Positions 24,746 through 37,876 of a DNA stretch of 64,000 bases are shown piece after piece. Every line of letters starts with the position of its first letter. The stretch's first letter is position 1. The notes below the pieces were generated by a model. That model was not told where the DNA came from and ran no database searches. It saw nothing but the letters and a program-made list of their open reading frames with translations. The translations under genes were made by a program, and so were the position numbers. The DNA lies in the NCBI GenBank assembly GCA_003993805.1, contig RSEF01000001.1, forward strand, positions 68,943,175 to 69,007,174, read 5' to 3'. Origin of the DNA: Himantopus leucocephalus. Its lineage: Eukaryota > Chordata > Aves > Charadriiformes > Recurvirostridae.

Positions 24746-26544
24746 GTAAGTCAACCGAGACAAATTTTTGGTGGTGCGTCATCCAGCTGTAACCTACCAC
24801 TCCTTCAGCTTGGGCTGTCCTGTTCCACTCTAAGGATAGTTGGGCCCCATGTCAGGTTTGATCAACTTGTTTCAACTTCACTGCAGACTTTGATCTTCCA
24901 GCTCAGGCAGTGGAGGTGGTGCATATCCCACCCCTGAGTGCGCTGGCGGTACTCTCACCATGTGTTTTGAAGCCAGATGATCGAACAGTGTGAGTGGGAA
25001 TAATGTGAGAGAGAAGGCGCAGTGGCTCAGGCACATAGGAGCAGAGCAGGACCGTGTTGGAAGGACTGAATTCTCCTTAGCTATAGGTAACCATGGGGAG
25101 AGTGTCTTCCGAGTGAAGGGAGTGCATCAGCCTGGCTGCGGGATTGGGATAGAAGTCACCATCAGATGTCGCAAGGCAAAGCAGAGCCTCTATGTATATA
25201 CATGACCTCATGTGTCCTGGTTTGACATCATGTAATGGGTTTGATCCATCCCGTGATAAACCTGGGCGGAGATCTGAGCAAATCCTGTTACTTGGCAGCA
25301 TACAGTTCTCAAGATGTTTCATAGTTACTGTGATCAAAACACCCAGGGCTCACCAGGAGGTTCAGTAAATAATGGACTTTTCACGTACTGCACTGGGGGC
25401 CTCTCTCTACCCTGAGGTGAGGTCATGAGAGTAGGGAAGTTGCAGCACAGTTACCAATGCTTCAAGAGGAAAAAGTCTGGAGAGCTCAGAGGACAGCACT
25501 GGTTTGCATCCAGATTGGGATATAAACACAACTGGGGTTTTTTTAAAAAAAAAAAAAAACCTGGGGGAAGAAGAATGTCCCCTCCCCCTCAAAATGTCGT
25601 GGAAATTTAAAAAATTTAAACCAACTTGAAATAAAAGTGAGTGAAAATGGAGGCAGTGGGCGAGATGTTGTTTCCAAGAGTGGGGGAGGAGTGTGGCTGC
25701 CGCATTTTAGACCACAATGACAGCGCAGGGAGTGCTTAGAAAGACGATGAGAAGGCTTGGAAGAATAGAAGGAAATAACGTGGAGCATTGCCCTTCTTGC
25801 CTTCTAATTCTTACTTTATTGGTTATTTAATACTGTGACTACAAATGACCAGGAAAACTCCTTGACATTATTGTGCAATGCAGAAAAAAAACTTAGAAAA
25901 ATCCCTGAAGAAGTACATTGCTCCTGTCCCGCTGCAAGAAATTGCCTGTACTCAAGTAATTATAGCTGATTACATGAGGGTGCCAGGCACCTACAGGATC
26001 TGATTGAGCTGAGGGTTTTATCTTTAAGAAATAAAGTAGTTATTTTACTAACCGAGGAAATGATAACCGCAAAGACCCTAACTGAGCGAAAATAAATTGC
26101 CTGTTCCAGGCGTGGTTAGGCACCTTCATTGCCCTGAGCTATCAGCACACCACATTTCATCAGCAAAGAGTTCACTAGCAAAAAACGTGTGTTGTGCGAG
26201 CGACTGGACTCGTGGAAGATGTTCTTAAAGGCCGGGCATCCAAGGTTGGGTCTTCATGGTAACTGTGCCAGCAGGTTGTGGTTCAAAGTGGGGGACTGTT
26301 GTCCTCCTGGGGGCCGTTTTGGTGAATGTATGAAACTACAGGTTCTTCCTAGTCTTGGGAGGGATCCTTTGCCATCACCCGTTTCCAAGGGAAGACTGTG
26401 GTGATGCTGAGGGTGGCAGGAGGAGCGCAAGGGACTTTTCTGAGGCCATCCTGGTGTCATAGGGAGGCTCCCAGGCACCGCTGAGGAGGTCAAGAGCCGT
26501 CTCTTGTCTTGTAACCGCTTATCACTGTTGCTGTCTTTATCCAG
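24746..26544 (+). other. HIPK2: HIPK2 last intron
   Basis: GT-AG intron of 1.8 kb, phase 0 (GTAAGT donor; TTTATCCAG acceptor ending at 26544). An A-rich homopolymer pair lies at about 25537-25560. No repeat family or extra exon is recognised. Confidence 0.85.
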
Positions 26545-27012
26545 GCCCAGCAGCACATCGCGACCGATCGCACAGGGAGTCACCGGAGACAGCAAGCCTA
26601 CATCACTCCAACGATAGCTCAGGCCCCGTACTCTTTCCCGCACAATAGTCCCAGCCATGGTACAGTTCATCCTCACTTGGCCGCGGCCGCCGCTGCTCAC
26701 CTGCCCACCCAACCCCACCTCTACACATACACCGCCCCTGCCGCCCTGGGCTCCACGGGCACCGTCGCGCACCTGGTGGCCTCCCAAGGGTCTGCACGGC
26801 ACGCCGTGCAACACACCACCTACCCCGCCAGCATCGTCCACCAGGTCCCTGTCAGCATGGGCCCGCGGGTTCTGCCCTCACCCACCATCCACCCGAGTCA
26901 GTACCAGGCTCAGTTTGCCCATCAGACCTATATCAGTGCTTCTCCAGCCTCCACAGTCTACACTGGATATCCACTGAGCCCCACCAAGGTCAACCAGTAC
27001 CCTTACATCTAA
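26545..27012 (+). CDS. HIPK2: HIPK2 terminal coding exon (Tyr/His-rich autoinhibitory tail, stop codon)
   Basis: Acceptor CTTTATCCAG ends at 26544. The frame then runs 155 codons to a TAA at 27010-27012. The product begins [20 protein letters not shown] and includes a His-Leu-Ala repeat ([20 protein letters not shown]), [40 protein letters not shown] and finally [16 protein letters not shown], the exact style of the HIPK2 C-terminus. The tail is rich in Tyr and His (the YH region) and in the family works as an autoinhibitory domain that also controls ubiquitin-dependent turnover. The poly-Ala run has six alanines here, slightly shorter than the human one I remember. The stop position fits a full-length HIPK2 of about 1190-1200 residues. 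Confidence 0.97.
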   Translation, partial: AQQHIATDRTGSHRRQQAYITPTIAQAPYSFPHNSPSHGTVHPHLAAAAAAHLPTQPHLYTYTAPAALGSTGTVAHLVASQGSARHAVQHTTYPASIVHQVPVSMGPRVLPSPTIHPSQYQAQFAHQTYISASPASTVYTGYPLSPTKVNQYPYI

Positions 27013-27278
27013 ACACTGGAATAAGGAGCGAGAGACGCACCCGTCCCGGGGGAGTGAGGCGGCCGCTTTTGTACTGAAGAACATGGCAAACTAACAATGC
27101 AATGGGAGGCTCGCGTGAAACTTGAACGAAGGAGACTTTAAGGAAGAAACGAGAAAGAGGAAAGAAGGGGGAGAACCAATTCTACACTTTTTANAAAAAA
27201 AAAAAAAGAAAATGGAAAAAAAGAACAGAAAAAAAAAAAATAAAACCACAAAAAAACCAACCATTCTGCACCAAACTA

Positions 27279-27297
27279 GAGAGAGAGAGAGAGAGAA
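27279..27297. repeat. (GA)n microsatellite
   Basis: About nine GA units in the proximal HIPK2 3' UTR, just after an A-rich tract. Confidence 0.9.
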
Positions 27298-27860
27298 GCA
27301 GAAGGACCCTCCAGCGGGTCCTGTCTTTTGGAGAACTTCACCAATAGACTTTTAAAGGTTATTTTCATCCAATAGTGAGCTACATTTAGAAATTTGTTGT
27401 CCAGAACACCTAAAATGAAATCCATTAGGTTTTTAATCTAATAGGTATATGGATTAGGGATTTATCCAGCATTTCAAAGGGTTCATGCCCCATCTTTGTA
27501 GCGGTCTCCGTATCCCAAAGCATTCATAAGGTTTTGGGCTTTTATTCTGGAAATAGGAAGCGGGTAAGGGAGGCTGAGGGAGGAGGATAAAATGTTGTCC
27601 CAGTGCTCTGAATTCGGATCTAGCACTGCTACGCTTAAACACACGTGGGCAAAACAGGCCATGCAGCACTGGTCGAGGGAAGCAATGGGGATGTTTTTCC
27701 CTTTCCTTGAACACACTGGATAAATCCCTGAGAAATGCTATTCCTAAATGAGATCTCTAATAATGTATGTTGGATTTCAGTTGCGTTTCATTTTATTTTA
27801 TTTGGAAATTTTCCTTTTCAATCCCTAGCCGTTTTAGTATAGGAGGAGACATTTTTAGCT

Positions 27861-27889
27861 GCCCCCCCCACCCCACCCCGCCCCCCCGG
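27861..27889. repeat. C-rich tract in HIPK2 3' UTR
   Basis: A near-continuous cytosine run with single A or G interruptions (C8 A C4 A C4 G C7). On the transcript this is a poly(C) element of the type bound by PCBP/hnRNP K proteins. Binding is inferred. Confidence 0.8.
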
Positions 27890-28032
27890 TAGAATGTAGC
27901 ACTATACAGGTCATACGCCCTTTTTACTATTTTGTGTTGAACTTCAACGATACCAATAGACTATTCCTCAATGTGATTGCACAAAGAAAAGTGATATAAC
28001 ATAGGCATGTAACAAATGTGATTGTCCAGGTA

Positions 28033-28083
28033 TGTACGCGTGTGTGTGTGCGTGCGTGCGTGTGTGTGCGTGCGTGTGTGTGC
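28033..28083. repeat. (GT/GC)n dinucleotide repeat
   Basis: Alternating purine-pyrimidine run made of GTGT and GCGT units, about 50 bp, in the HIPK2 3' UTR. Such runs are variable in length and can adopt Z-DNA. Confidence 0.9.
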
Positions 28084-29734
28084 AGATGCTGCCTTCTCTC
28101 TGTGGTGTGTTCCTCGGCACAGCCATTACAACTGTCACAGTCTTAGTTTTACATCATTCCCTCGTAGTGCCTTACCGAACTACAGACGCGGTTTAAGGGT
28201 TTACTTCCACTGGTACTCCTAGAAACTGACTGAGGCTAGTCGGAATTTACTCTCAGCTCTTTTTCTTTTTTCTTTTTTGGGTTGTTACTGCAGATTTTCT
28301 TCTTCTGCTGGTGGTGTTGTTTTTTTTTTTTCCCCACGTCGTCAATCTTAGCTCACTTGGCGAGATGTTGGGGAGGCTCGTCGGGGTTGGAAGTATGTAT
28401 AGCTGGGTGTTTTGTCGAGCACTGGATGGGCTGGAAGTGACCAGGTTGGTTGTGAGACCCAGGGTGACTCCCAGAGGGTCTGGGGATTCGTCTGTGGACT
28501 GGTCTGTTTCTATCCTGTTGAAATAGCAGGTTTCCTCCCCGGAAACTGAATTCTCATCCTGCTGTTTGCTGACGTTCTCGGTGGAGTGGGAGGACAGTGT
28601 CCTCCCAAGTTGTCAGGTTGTCCCAGTTGTGTGTCTGAAATGGGAACAAAACTTTAGCCCATGAGAGGGGGAAACACAAGTTGTTGCCAACATCTCTCAC
28701 AACGTCTGTTGATGGGAGGGGGTCGGGAAAGAGCTGGAGTCCCAAAGCAAGCACGAGAAAATCCAGTTGAGAGAGTCAAACTCAGGTTTCTTAAGTGAAA
28801 AGAGTATTGTAATACATCAGGCCTTACCCACTCTAACGTAGCTGTGACGGTGTGCACCTCCCCTCCTCCTTTCTCACCTGCGCCCCGAAAGATTGCCTGC
28901 AGTGGCAGAGCGGCCCTCGAACTGGAGAGCATGGTGGTCCTGTGGGTCCTCCACACCAAGGAACGCTACGTGGTTGTCTGGTTTTCCACCAGGTTTCTAA
29001 AGAGAGCCTCTTCCACAGTTGGGTTTGGTTCGGAGGGGAGTTTTGCTGGTAACGGCAGTTGCACTGGTGCACCAATATTTGGAAGTGTCTTTAGAGTACC
29101 CATGTCTGTGGATGGCCTGGGGAGGATGGAGAGAAGAGAGTTTGATGGGATGTTTCCATGAAAGCTGAAGTCTACGTGGCTGCTCAGTTCCACTCTCCAT
29201 TTCCCCGTAACTAGAGCATGAAGTATTCAGGTATTTCACAAGATGCTGGAAAATAGCAGGTTCATCAGCAGGGTGGTGAGGGATCGGTTCCCTGGGTGGC
29301 AGTGAGGAAGGAGGCTCTCTCAGGTGGGAAAAGTTGACAGAAAGACATGGGCAAATGCATTGTCTGGTGGTAAGTGCTTGGTTGGCCTGGAAGAAGAAGG
29401 GATCCCGCTATGTGTAGACAGTTCAACAAGGCTGTTGTCTTCTGGCAAACCACCAAATAACCTCTCTGGTTGCCAGCTCTGGTTCCTGGGCTATCCTTGC
29501 ACAGTTTTCTTCTCCTGCCTGTCCTTCATTCCAGCTCAATACACTGTAGATGAGGATGCGATCTCCCAGCAGCCTGTGCACCTTACCCCCCTCCCTTTGG
29601 AAAGACAACACGTCCCCTTTCGTCTGAGGCAGGGAATTGAAGCCCTGCTCTCTCTGTTGCATTCCTCTCCTCTCCCACCAGTTCGGGAGCGAGAGCGTCA
29701 TGCTGCTTGTGTCATGAAAAGGAAAGATAATGTT

Positions 29735-29885
29735 ATTTTATTGTATGGTTGTTATGATTATGATTATTATTTTATTATTATTGTATTTTACTCTGGGTTT
29801 TAATTGCACACGCATTCCTTAATCTTTGTGTTATTTTTTTTTCTTTTAGTATTGTTGTTATTGTTGTTAATTTTATTTCTCTTCA
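29735..29885 (+). promoter_or_regulatory. AU-rich segment of HIPK2 3' UTR
   Basis: The RNA strand is dominated by TTATT, ATTATT and GTTATTGTTGTTA units over about 150 bases, unlike the GC-richer UTR on either side. This composition resembles AU-rich elements that bind stability factors, though canonical nested ATTTA pentamers are sparse. Function is inferred only. Confidence 0.4.
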
Positions 29886-32800
29886 TCAGTGGCATCAGAA
29901 GCATTTCTGTGTTTGTGAAAACTGCAGGAGGAAGGAGAAACTAGATTCTCCCAAGGACGAAAACTCTGCCTCTAACCTAGGGGAAGTGGGGTTGCTCTGT
30001 GAGAAGCAGTTACAGCCTTGAGGGTCAGGAGTTGTCCTCCGGGTCACATCTGCATTTCAGAATCAGTCCAGGAACATTCATTCAGAGGCCAAAACCGAAC
30101 AGCAGCTAATGCAATGATCTGTCAGGAGAGCTGGATCAAAGGCAGGTAAGGACCTCGGTGCCCATGGATCCAGCCCACCATCACTTTGTTTGATAGGACA
30201 TTTCTATGAGATCAAGACCTATTTGTGCTCCAGGCCATGATCATTGGGCCCTTTCAATGAACCCAAGGTCATGCCACATGTTAAGGGTTTGGTTTTTCCT
30301 AAAGCAGAAAGCAGATAGATGGCTCTCCAGAAACAGGGCTATCGGAGGAGCCGCGGCGGAGGCGGGAGCGCGGTTCTCAGTCCCGTCACTGGATAAAGGA
30401 CACTGGCACGCACAGACGGCGTTAGCTGGGTAAAGCACGGCCGCAGACAGGGCAGGGTTTCTCGCCTGGTCTTCTGCTCTCAGTCAAGGTTGATCAGGTG
30501 TCCGCATGGCCAGGGTGCTTGGCTTGCATTTTTTTTTTGTCCCTGATGTAGATTTTCCCTTCTTTTATAATTATTTGTTGTGGAATTTAATTAAGCTATT
30601 CTGGTTGCTAGAGTTTAGGTATTTATGTTTTCATTTGCATCGCCTGCTCTGTTAGAATGGGGGGAAGCAGTAACTGAATTCAAACTCCATAAAAAAATGA
30701 TAGGACTTCAGCGGAGACTTAAAGTTAATCATGCACTTGAGTGCTTTGCTAAAGAACAGACTTAAACCCTTCAAGTTAATTACTTGTTTATGCGTTCCTC
30801 TGGCCTAGGACTGGCGAAGCGTGGAAGGTTGCAATCTCAATCACAGTAATGTTTTACTTGTATTAATTGCGTTTTCCCTGTGTACCCATCTGACCTGCTC
30901 TCCCACGCGGGCTCGAATCTGATTTTGGGGGGCGTTTGGCAGCAGAGCTATTAGAATGGCAGATGCTGGCAGCAAGAAGGGGTGCAGTGCACGTGGGAGG
31001 AGCCACCTTTCACATCGTCCGTCCTGGAGTCACTGACCTGCCAGACGCAGGTGGTCAGATGATCGTGGTGACAGGACGCTGTGATTGCAAGAGGTGCACA
31101 GCACAGCCATCAAATTGCTTTGGTGATGCAACACTGCGTGTTTTCTGGTGGGTATGGGGGAGCTGAGCAACGCCTCCTCCCTCACACCTGTATAAAGGCA
31201 TAGTATGGAAAAAAAGTGTGGATCGGTTAGTCACAGGGGAAACCCAGTCATGTTAGCGGAGCAAGCAAAAGCTTTGCCTGCTCTCGGTGCCACATACGTA
31301 GTAACAGCCAGCTTGTTTTGCTCACAGAGTCCTTTGGAGAGGAAATGGGATTGGCATGGTTGGGTTGGGTTGGTGTTCTTTGGGGAGGGGGGGTAAACGG
31401 CATGGAAACCTGAGAGAGGAGGTGAATGTTTGGATACTGGAAGTTTTATGGGTGGCTTATGGCTGGCAGAGTGAAGAAGTGGTCCCTTTCCCCAGCATCT
31501 CGTCTTGGTTTCTTCTTATGTGGGAAGCAGAAGGAAGGATGGATGTTGCCTCTCCTCAGCGATGGATGTTCAAATTCCTGCTGTGAAACCAGAATGCAGG
31601 AGGGAGCGGAGAGAACTGCTAACATGAGCAGAATCGAAAACCTAAATGGAAGCACTTCTCACTGCAGACTGGGCTAAATCCAGTCGTTTGAGAAGGCAAA
31701 TGCAATTACATCTTCCTCGGCAGAGTTGCACCTGCTTGCACCCAACAAATTGGGCCTTGGCAGGTCTCCTCTCTCTCTCTCTAGTAGTTTTGTCATAATA
31801 CCTAGAACATTCCAAGAAATGGACACTTCTGTCTGTGACGTTTTTCCTTTTTTATACTTCCAAGGGATTATGTCTTCTAATTTTGTTTGAAGGCAATTCC
31901 ATTAGCAAATTGAAGGGTGGTAAACCTGTTTTTTTCTTTAACCAAAAATGCCCTTTTTTTTTTGAGAGAGAGAGAGAAAGAGACCTCTACCCACTCCAGA
32001 AATGAAATGAAGCCATGAGTCGTGACCGCCAGGCAATGGGGATAAGCTGTGGAACTCCATCTTTCCTTTCTCTTCTTTTTCTTTTTCCTCTCTCAAGTTT
32101 CTGTCATCGTTTTGAGTAGCTAGCTTGATGAGCAGAGAAGTTCACACTAAATATTGCTGCTATCCTAAGCTGTAGGGGATGTTGAAAACTTTATTCTTCT
32201 CTCATTATTGTTCACATTGGTTAAAGTGTTTCATTGGCAACAATGCAGTGTGGAAATGGTGAGCTGCGTAGTGGGGATAAGCTTCTGGATGCTCTGCGTG
32301 CTTTTGTAGTGTCCTCTTCTCTGGATTTAGGATGCTGGTTTTGTTCCATGGGCCAGACCCCACACAGTGCTGCCATGGTCAGGTCTCCACATAGCTGGGC
32401 AAGGGCATTGGACTGACGCGTGTGTTTTTCCGTGGCTTGGCAATCAGCCCATCAGAGATCTGCAGTGCTCCCTGTGGGCCAAATCCTGGATACCTGTACT
32501 CAAGGTCTGCAGAAATAATCTTGGTTGAGGGTAGGCAAAGCAGAAGGGAAAAATGTGGGAAGGGAATTATTTCCCCCTTCCTGCTGACAGAGCTGTCACT
32601 GCTGTGATCCCATTTCCCGTGGGAACTTCAGAGCAGTGGCTCTGCGGTCCTGGGCACTCATCTGTGTCACCCCCTCTCCATCTCCGAGTCTCGCTGGTGC
32701 TCCTGTGAGGAGAGCCTGTGTCCAAAGTATATGGAGTCCCCAACTTACTTATTGTGACCCGCTCCTGTGCCTATAAATCATTTGCTCCCTCTGTACTTGG

Positions 32801-33227
32801 GGAGGAGAAGATGGATCTGTGCTGTTGGGGATCCCCCACTGCCGTACTCCAGCAAAGCTGCCTCTGATGATGGTGAGAATTTCACCCTGAGATGCAGACA
32901 CTCCGTGAGGTACACCACTTTACAGCAATGCTCGAAGCCGTGGTGGCCGTAAACGGCTGTGCCTGGGCTCCTTGCTGGAGTACTGCATTGGACGGGAGGC
33001 GCTGGGCTCACCGGGCTGCTCTGCATCCCCATGGTCCATCCTTCCCATCACCCAGGAACGCCACTATTTGCAAGTGATGCCGTGATGCCACTGTGCTCAC
33101 CTCCCACCCCAGGCACACAGGGGGGACCCACGACAGGGGTGGCCCTTTGCAGTGAGCCCAGTCAGCGTGCAGAGGAGCACTGCTAACCAAGGGCTCCACG
33201 CTGAAGGCGTCTTCCCCCCCCCCCCGT

Positions 33228-33239
33228 NNNNNNNNNNNN
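33228..33239. other. Assembly gap (12 N) with duplicated flank
   Basis: Twelve N lie inside the HIPK2 3' UTR. The bases before the gap (CTT, then a C-run, then GT) are repeated immediately after it, which suggests the two sides overlap and the gap is artificial. Confidence 0.95.
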
Positions 33240-33776
33240 CTTCCCCCCCCCCCCGTGACAACCGTGACAAATGTAATTGGTGGGAGTGACCCCAGAGGCG
33301 GTAGTTACCTGTGGAGAGCTGCTGACTGATGCAGGTGGAGGTGTGAGAACCGGACTGGAGGTAAACCGGGCTGAGCTCTGCACGTGTCAAATGCCTTCAG
33401 TGGGAAGACACAGTTTAGAGCACTTGCATGTGTCAAGAGTGAAATTTGAATGGTAGATTGGCTTCAGAAGTCTTAGGAAGCATACTAGGAGGCTTTGCAT
33501 TCGGCATTTATGGTTTGAAACTCCTGTTTCTCATTTACGGGTTAGCTTTGTCCTTCCAGTTTTAGCAGTGCTGCTATAACAGACTATTCATGTGTGTTTG
33601 AAGATAAAGTTTTTGTTTTTAATCTTTTGCTTATCATAGTTAATCTAAGAAAGGCAATACTAAAGGTATATTTTTTTCCAAAAATGATATTTTTTACTGC
33701 ACTGATAAATATTGTGACATCTCTGTTCTTAACTCTTTCGCTGTGAGGGGAACTGTGTGCAGATTCACACAAACCT

Positions 33777-33784
33777 TGTAAATA
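33777..33784 (+). promoter_or_regulatory. Pumilio-type UGUAAAUA site
   Basis: The RNA strand reads TGTAAATA, the consensus UGUANAUA bound by PUM1/PUM2. It sits in the HIPK2 3' UTR just before the microsatellite. A single match may be chance. Confidence 0.35.
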
Positions 33785-33811
33785 CTTGTGTGTACTTCTG
33801 ACAGCCAGGGA

Positions 33812-33816
33812 TTTTC

Positions 33817-33868
<52 letters not shown>

Positions 33869-33985
33869 TTCTTTCTTTCTTTTCTTTCTTCCTTTATTTT
33901 TCTCTTTCTTTCTTTCTCTTCCTTCCTTCTTTCCTTCTGTCTGTCTTTCTTTCTTTCTTTTTTTCTTTCTTTCTTTCTTTCTTTC
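33812..33985. repeat. (TTTC)n microsatellite
   Basis: About 174 bp of TTTC tetranucleotides with scattered interruptions (TTTTC, CTTCC, GTCTG). It lies in the HIPK2 3' UTR, so the transcript carries a long pyrimidine tract. Interruptions towards the right suggest an older, decaying portion. Open Phe/Leu/Ser frames across it are an artefact of the repeat. Confidence 0.97.
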
Positions 33986-34153
33986 AAACAAGGTTTCCTC
34001 TTTGAAACAGAAAGCAATGGGGCAACAATGCTCAGAGCAAAAGCAAAGCTTATCCCACTTTCAGAACATAGCCAAGGAGTTTCTGCAGTGCTGGCATAGA
34101 GTTAATATTTAATGCCGATGTGTTTTGATTTCTTTTTTTTTTTTTTTTCCAGC

Positions 34154-34155
34154 NN
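34154..34155. other. Assembly gap (2 N) with duplicated flank
   Basis: A T-run followed by CCAGC precedes the two N, and the same T-run plus CCAGC follows them, so this is probably a false duplication at a homopolymer. Confidence 0.9.
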
Positions 34156-36403
34156 TTTTTTTTTTTTTTTTCCAGCAAACTGTTTGGAAAGGAATAAGAC
34201 AGACAGAAAAGCTTCAGTCTGGAATTCTGATCAGAAATGTTACCCATCCATTTTATGGCACCTCTGATTTTTCTTTTGCTTTCTTTTTCTTAAAAAAAAG
34301 AAGTAAAAAATGGCTTGTTGCAGGCTTGCTCGCCTGAGCTCTAGGCTGGTCGGCGGCTGTCCCAGGGACACCTGGTGCTCCGGGACCGCCGGCTCCTTTG
34401 GAAGCAAACCCACTGATCAGGATTCTGGATTCTGATTGCTACAAAGGGTATCCCCCAGTACCGTGGGATACCTTTGGTTTTTTTAAAGAAGGATTTAGAT
34501 ACACTTATATTACGCAAACTGTGACCTAATGGCAATAATTACCTCAAATGTGGGCATTCATCCTGGTTTTAGCCTTTTTGAAAACATGTAGCCAGCTTGA
34601 ACTTTGATTCAAAGACTCTGAACTCCGTAGGGGCGGAATAGCGATAAATGCCCACCCTGGTCATTGTTGCTTGAGTGAATTCTGAAGACAGTGAATCTTT
34701 AAAAAGAAAAAAAAAAAATTAAACCAAGGAATAGATTACTCTTTTATGTATTTTAATCAATTGTGATGTTAAAATGCACATGTAAGTATATATGTTTATA
34801 GCTACTGTAAAATGCTTTGGCCTTCTAGAAGATATTTAATGAGTCACATTTTAAACCAATATGAACTGAATAATAGACTGTGGCTACTTAAACAGTTTTC
34901 TGGCTACATTTTATAGTTATTACAGTGTTTTATAGTTTACATTTAAACTGGTACTTTTTAAGGGAAATCTTGTGTTTATAAGTGACACCTTCAAAAACTC
35001 AATACAGCTGCCTCTTTTTAATTTCGCCCGTTAAAAATGGAAAAGTAAAAGTGTGTCTTTAATATGTATATTCTGTTTTGAGATATAACATAGTGTTGGA
35101 AAGTCAGTCCAGAGATCAAGTAATCCACTGTATTCCAAAGTCTGGTCAAAAAACCACTCCACCCACTTTGAAGATTTAGTCCAACAGATAAGCTATTTGT
35201 TTGTTCTCTTGTTTTAATAACATGCTTTATCAGGCTCCTTGGGTTGACGCAGGGAGCACGATACTAAAGTCACTGTTCTATGTAGAATCCTCATCTGGAT
35301 GAAGATACCCGTGTCAGGAGAATGAAGGAAATTCAAAGGAAGGATTGTATTGTACTGTTGATAAATCATTAGCCAAACGATTAATTCCTGAGTCAGTGAA
35401 TGCCTGTTTTTGTTTTGGGGGGCTGGGGTGTGTGTGTGGGGGGGGGGTGTGACAGCCACTCAGAGGCAATGCTGTAATTTGGCTTTCATCTGTTCACCCC
35501 TTTCTTAGAAACGATGCTTACCACCACAGATATGTTTTGAATCAGTAAATGAAATACAAAGTTCACTGACCATCTCCTTGTCAGTTCTGTTTTCTCAGCC
35601 CATGGCAGTTCCCGTCAATGCTGTTTCCCCGCTGCTGTTATCCTGTACTTTGCATTTTGATATGTCACATCTCCCCCCTCCCTGGTCTCGCTTAGCTGTC
35701 TAGTTTTGTCTGTTGTGTTCTTTCACTTGGGTAATGAATGAACACGGTATAAATGTCTGCTGGGCAAAATGGTACTTTTAGGTCATGAAAGTACAGGAAC
35801 TGGCATTTAAAAATATGTATATGTACATCTGAAGAACCGAGCTTCAGTCCTGGAGCTCGGGTTCTCTCGGGAGGGCTCCTTATGTGTTTCCATCATGCCT
35901 GACGGGGCTGTATCAGTCAGCTTAGAGCAGAGGTAGTGAAAAGGAGCGATCGGCGATGCTTTGCAGTTGGGCGCCTGTGCTGCTCCCAGTACAATCAGCG
36001 GCGGTGGAGCCGGGGGAGCGCAACCCGCCTCCTCCTCCTCCCTCACCACCGTTCCGGGGCTGCCGTGCCCACCCTGGCATCCGCATTACCGAAGCGATAA
36101 CGTATCATACGGCAAATCAGGACTGTCAGCAGCACTCGGGCCAACTGGAAAACGTCCACCCTTTCTCACCGTGCACGGCCACCCAACCACTAGGCTTTGC
36201 TGCCCCCGGCGCCTGCCCGTTCTTCTGTTCTCCTGGGGGCAGTCAGACCCGCAAACACCAGCACACTCAAATGAAGGAGCCACAGAGTCTTGTTGAATAC
36301 TTTGGCTTGCAGCTTGTTAGGCAAGAAGGGGTTTCCGACACTGGCAACGCACATCCCGTAGGATCTGGATGGTTACATATAGCACCTCTGCCCTCAGCAA
36401 GGA

Positions 36404-36409
36404 AATAAA
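36404..36409 (+). terminator. Possible proximal polyadenylation signal of HIPK2
   Basis: An AATAAA inside the 3' UTR, followed within about 35 bases by ACGTGGTTACGT. The downstream GT/T element is weak, so its use is uncertain. Confidence 0.3.
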
Positions 36410-36752
36410 GCGCTTCTGCAATGCTTCCACCTCACGTGGTTACGTACAACACTTCTGGCTTTTCTTCCCCCCCCCTCCCCATCCCTTATGTGTTTGATTT
36501 TTTACTTTCTTCTACATTTTTTTGCTCTGTACTCTTCTCGAAACGAAACTTCCACGGATATTCCAGGGCACAACCATTTCAGGTGTAAAAAAGGATCTCC
36601 TCATCCCATGTTTCACCAACAGGGCTATCGAGGCGTTTTGGGTACCATATTCTACTTGGGCAGAACCAGAATGTAGCCTGTATCTTTCATACCAAATCAA
36701 ATTTCTGAAAGGAGAGGAAGTGTCATTAATAGCTTTATTAAAGGAGTGTGTG

Positions 36753-36768
36753 TGAGAGAGAGAGAGAG
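36753..36768. repeat. (GA)n short repeat
   Basis: GAGAGA run inside a longer purine-rich stretch (about 36750-36805) in the distal HIPK2 3' UTR. Confidence 0.8.
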
Positions 36769-37876
36769 TAAGCGAGGGAGCGAGAAAGAGAGAAGAAAGA
36801 GGGGCATCTCGGAAGGTGAAGAGTCTAGACTTCGGGTAGTTAAAAACGAACCAACGGGTGAAACATTTTTTTTTTTCTAAGCCGTAAAACAGGAGGGGGG
36901 AAATGGAGGGAATGTTTTATGCCTTTCGACTGCCCACAAGCCCAGCGTACTCTGGATGGAAAGTGGAAGTTAATATACACTGCACCAAAATTATGAAGGG
37001 GAAGAGAGGTGGGGGAAAAAGCTGTGAAACGCTGTCACAATCGCAAGGGAAAAGATGCCCCTGCCCCAGCTCTGGATCTCGAGTGGTTCTTTCTCTACAG
37101 TATCATCTCAGCCCAGTAACCCCACAAAAGCCCTGAGCCGTTGTGTTCCTTCACTGTACGGTTTCTGTAATAAGAGTGTTAATCCATGTTAATCTTTGTG
37201 AAAATTATTGTGTGCAACAGTATTTTCTTGTGTACTGCTTTTTTTCCTATGTGAATTGTCCCTTTCTTTTTTCTTTTTTGGGTTTTTTTTTCCCCCTTCC
37301 TTTTTTTCTTTTTTTTTTTTTCTTTTGGTAAATATGTCTTTCTTCTTTTAAAAGAAAAAACAAAAACAAACTGATGTGTTGTAGACCTATATGTAACCTA
37401 TTCCTTAGTCTCATATTATAGGTATGTTATAAGAATGGATATTTTACTTGGCTTTAGAATGTTTTACAAGAAAACTAATTCTTAACCAATCAAGTTCTTG
37501 CTACTAAAAAAAAAAATGCTTGTGTTTTTCATCATGACGTTGTGTGCTTCTAATTAATAATCATTTTCGTTGTAGAAAAATGGAGTGAATTTATATTAGT
37601 CTTGGAAACTAATAATAGCATTGTAAATTTATGAGATGATTTTAACAGAAAATACATTATAGAAGAATATAGTTATTTTAATTGTAATATTACTAACTGT
37701 AGGGTGAGAAAGGAGGTCCCGTTGTGGTGAACTATGTTATAGCTTGTTATTCACGGTTTCTTTTTGATCATTTTTTCGGTCTCTGAGGTGAAACGAGTTA
37801 TTAATCAGAATTTGTAAACTCACATATGCATATTGTATATGTGTAGAAATGTAATCACACTTTGTCTTGGAATTAC

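Noticed and set aside
33786..34112. Phe/Leu/Ser-repeat and Lys/Glu-repeat open frames
   Set aside because: They are translations of the (TTTC)n microsatellite.
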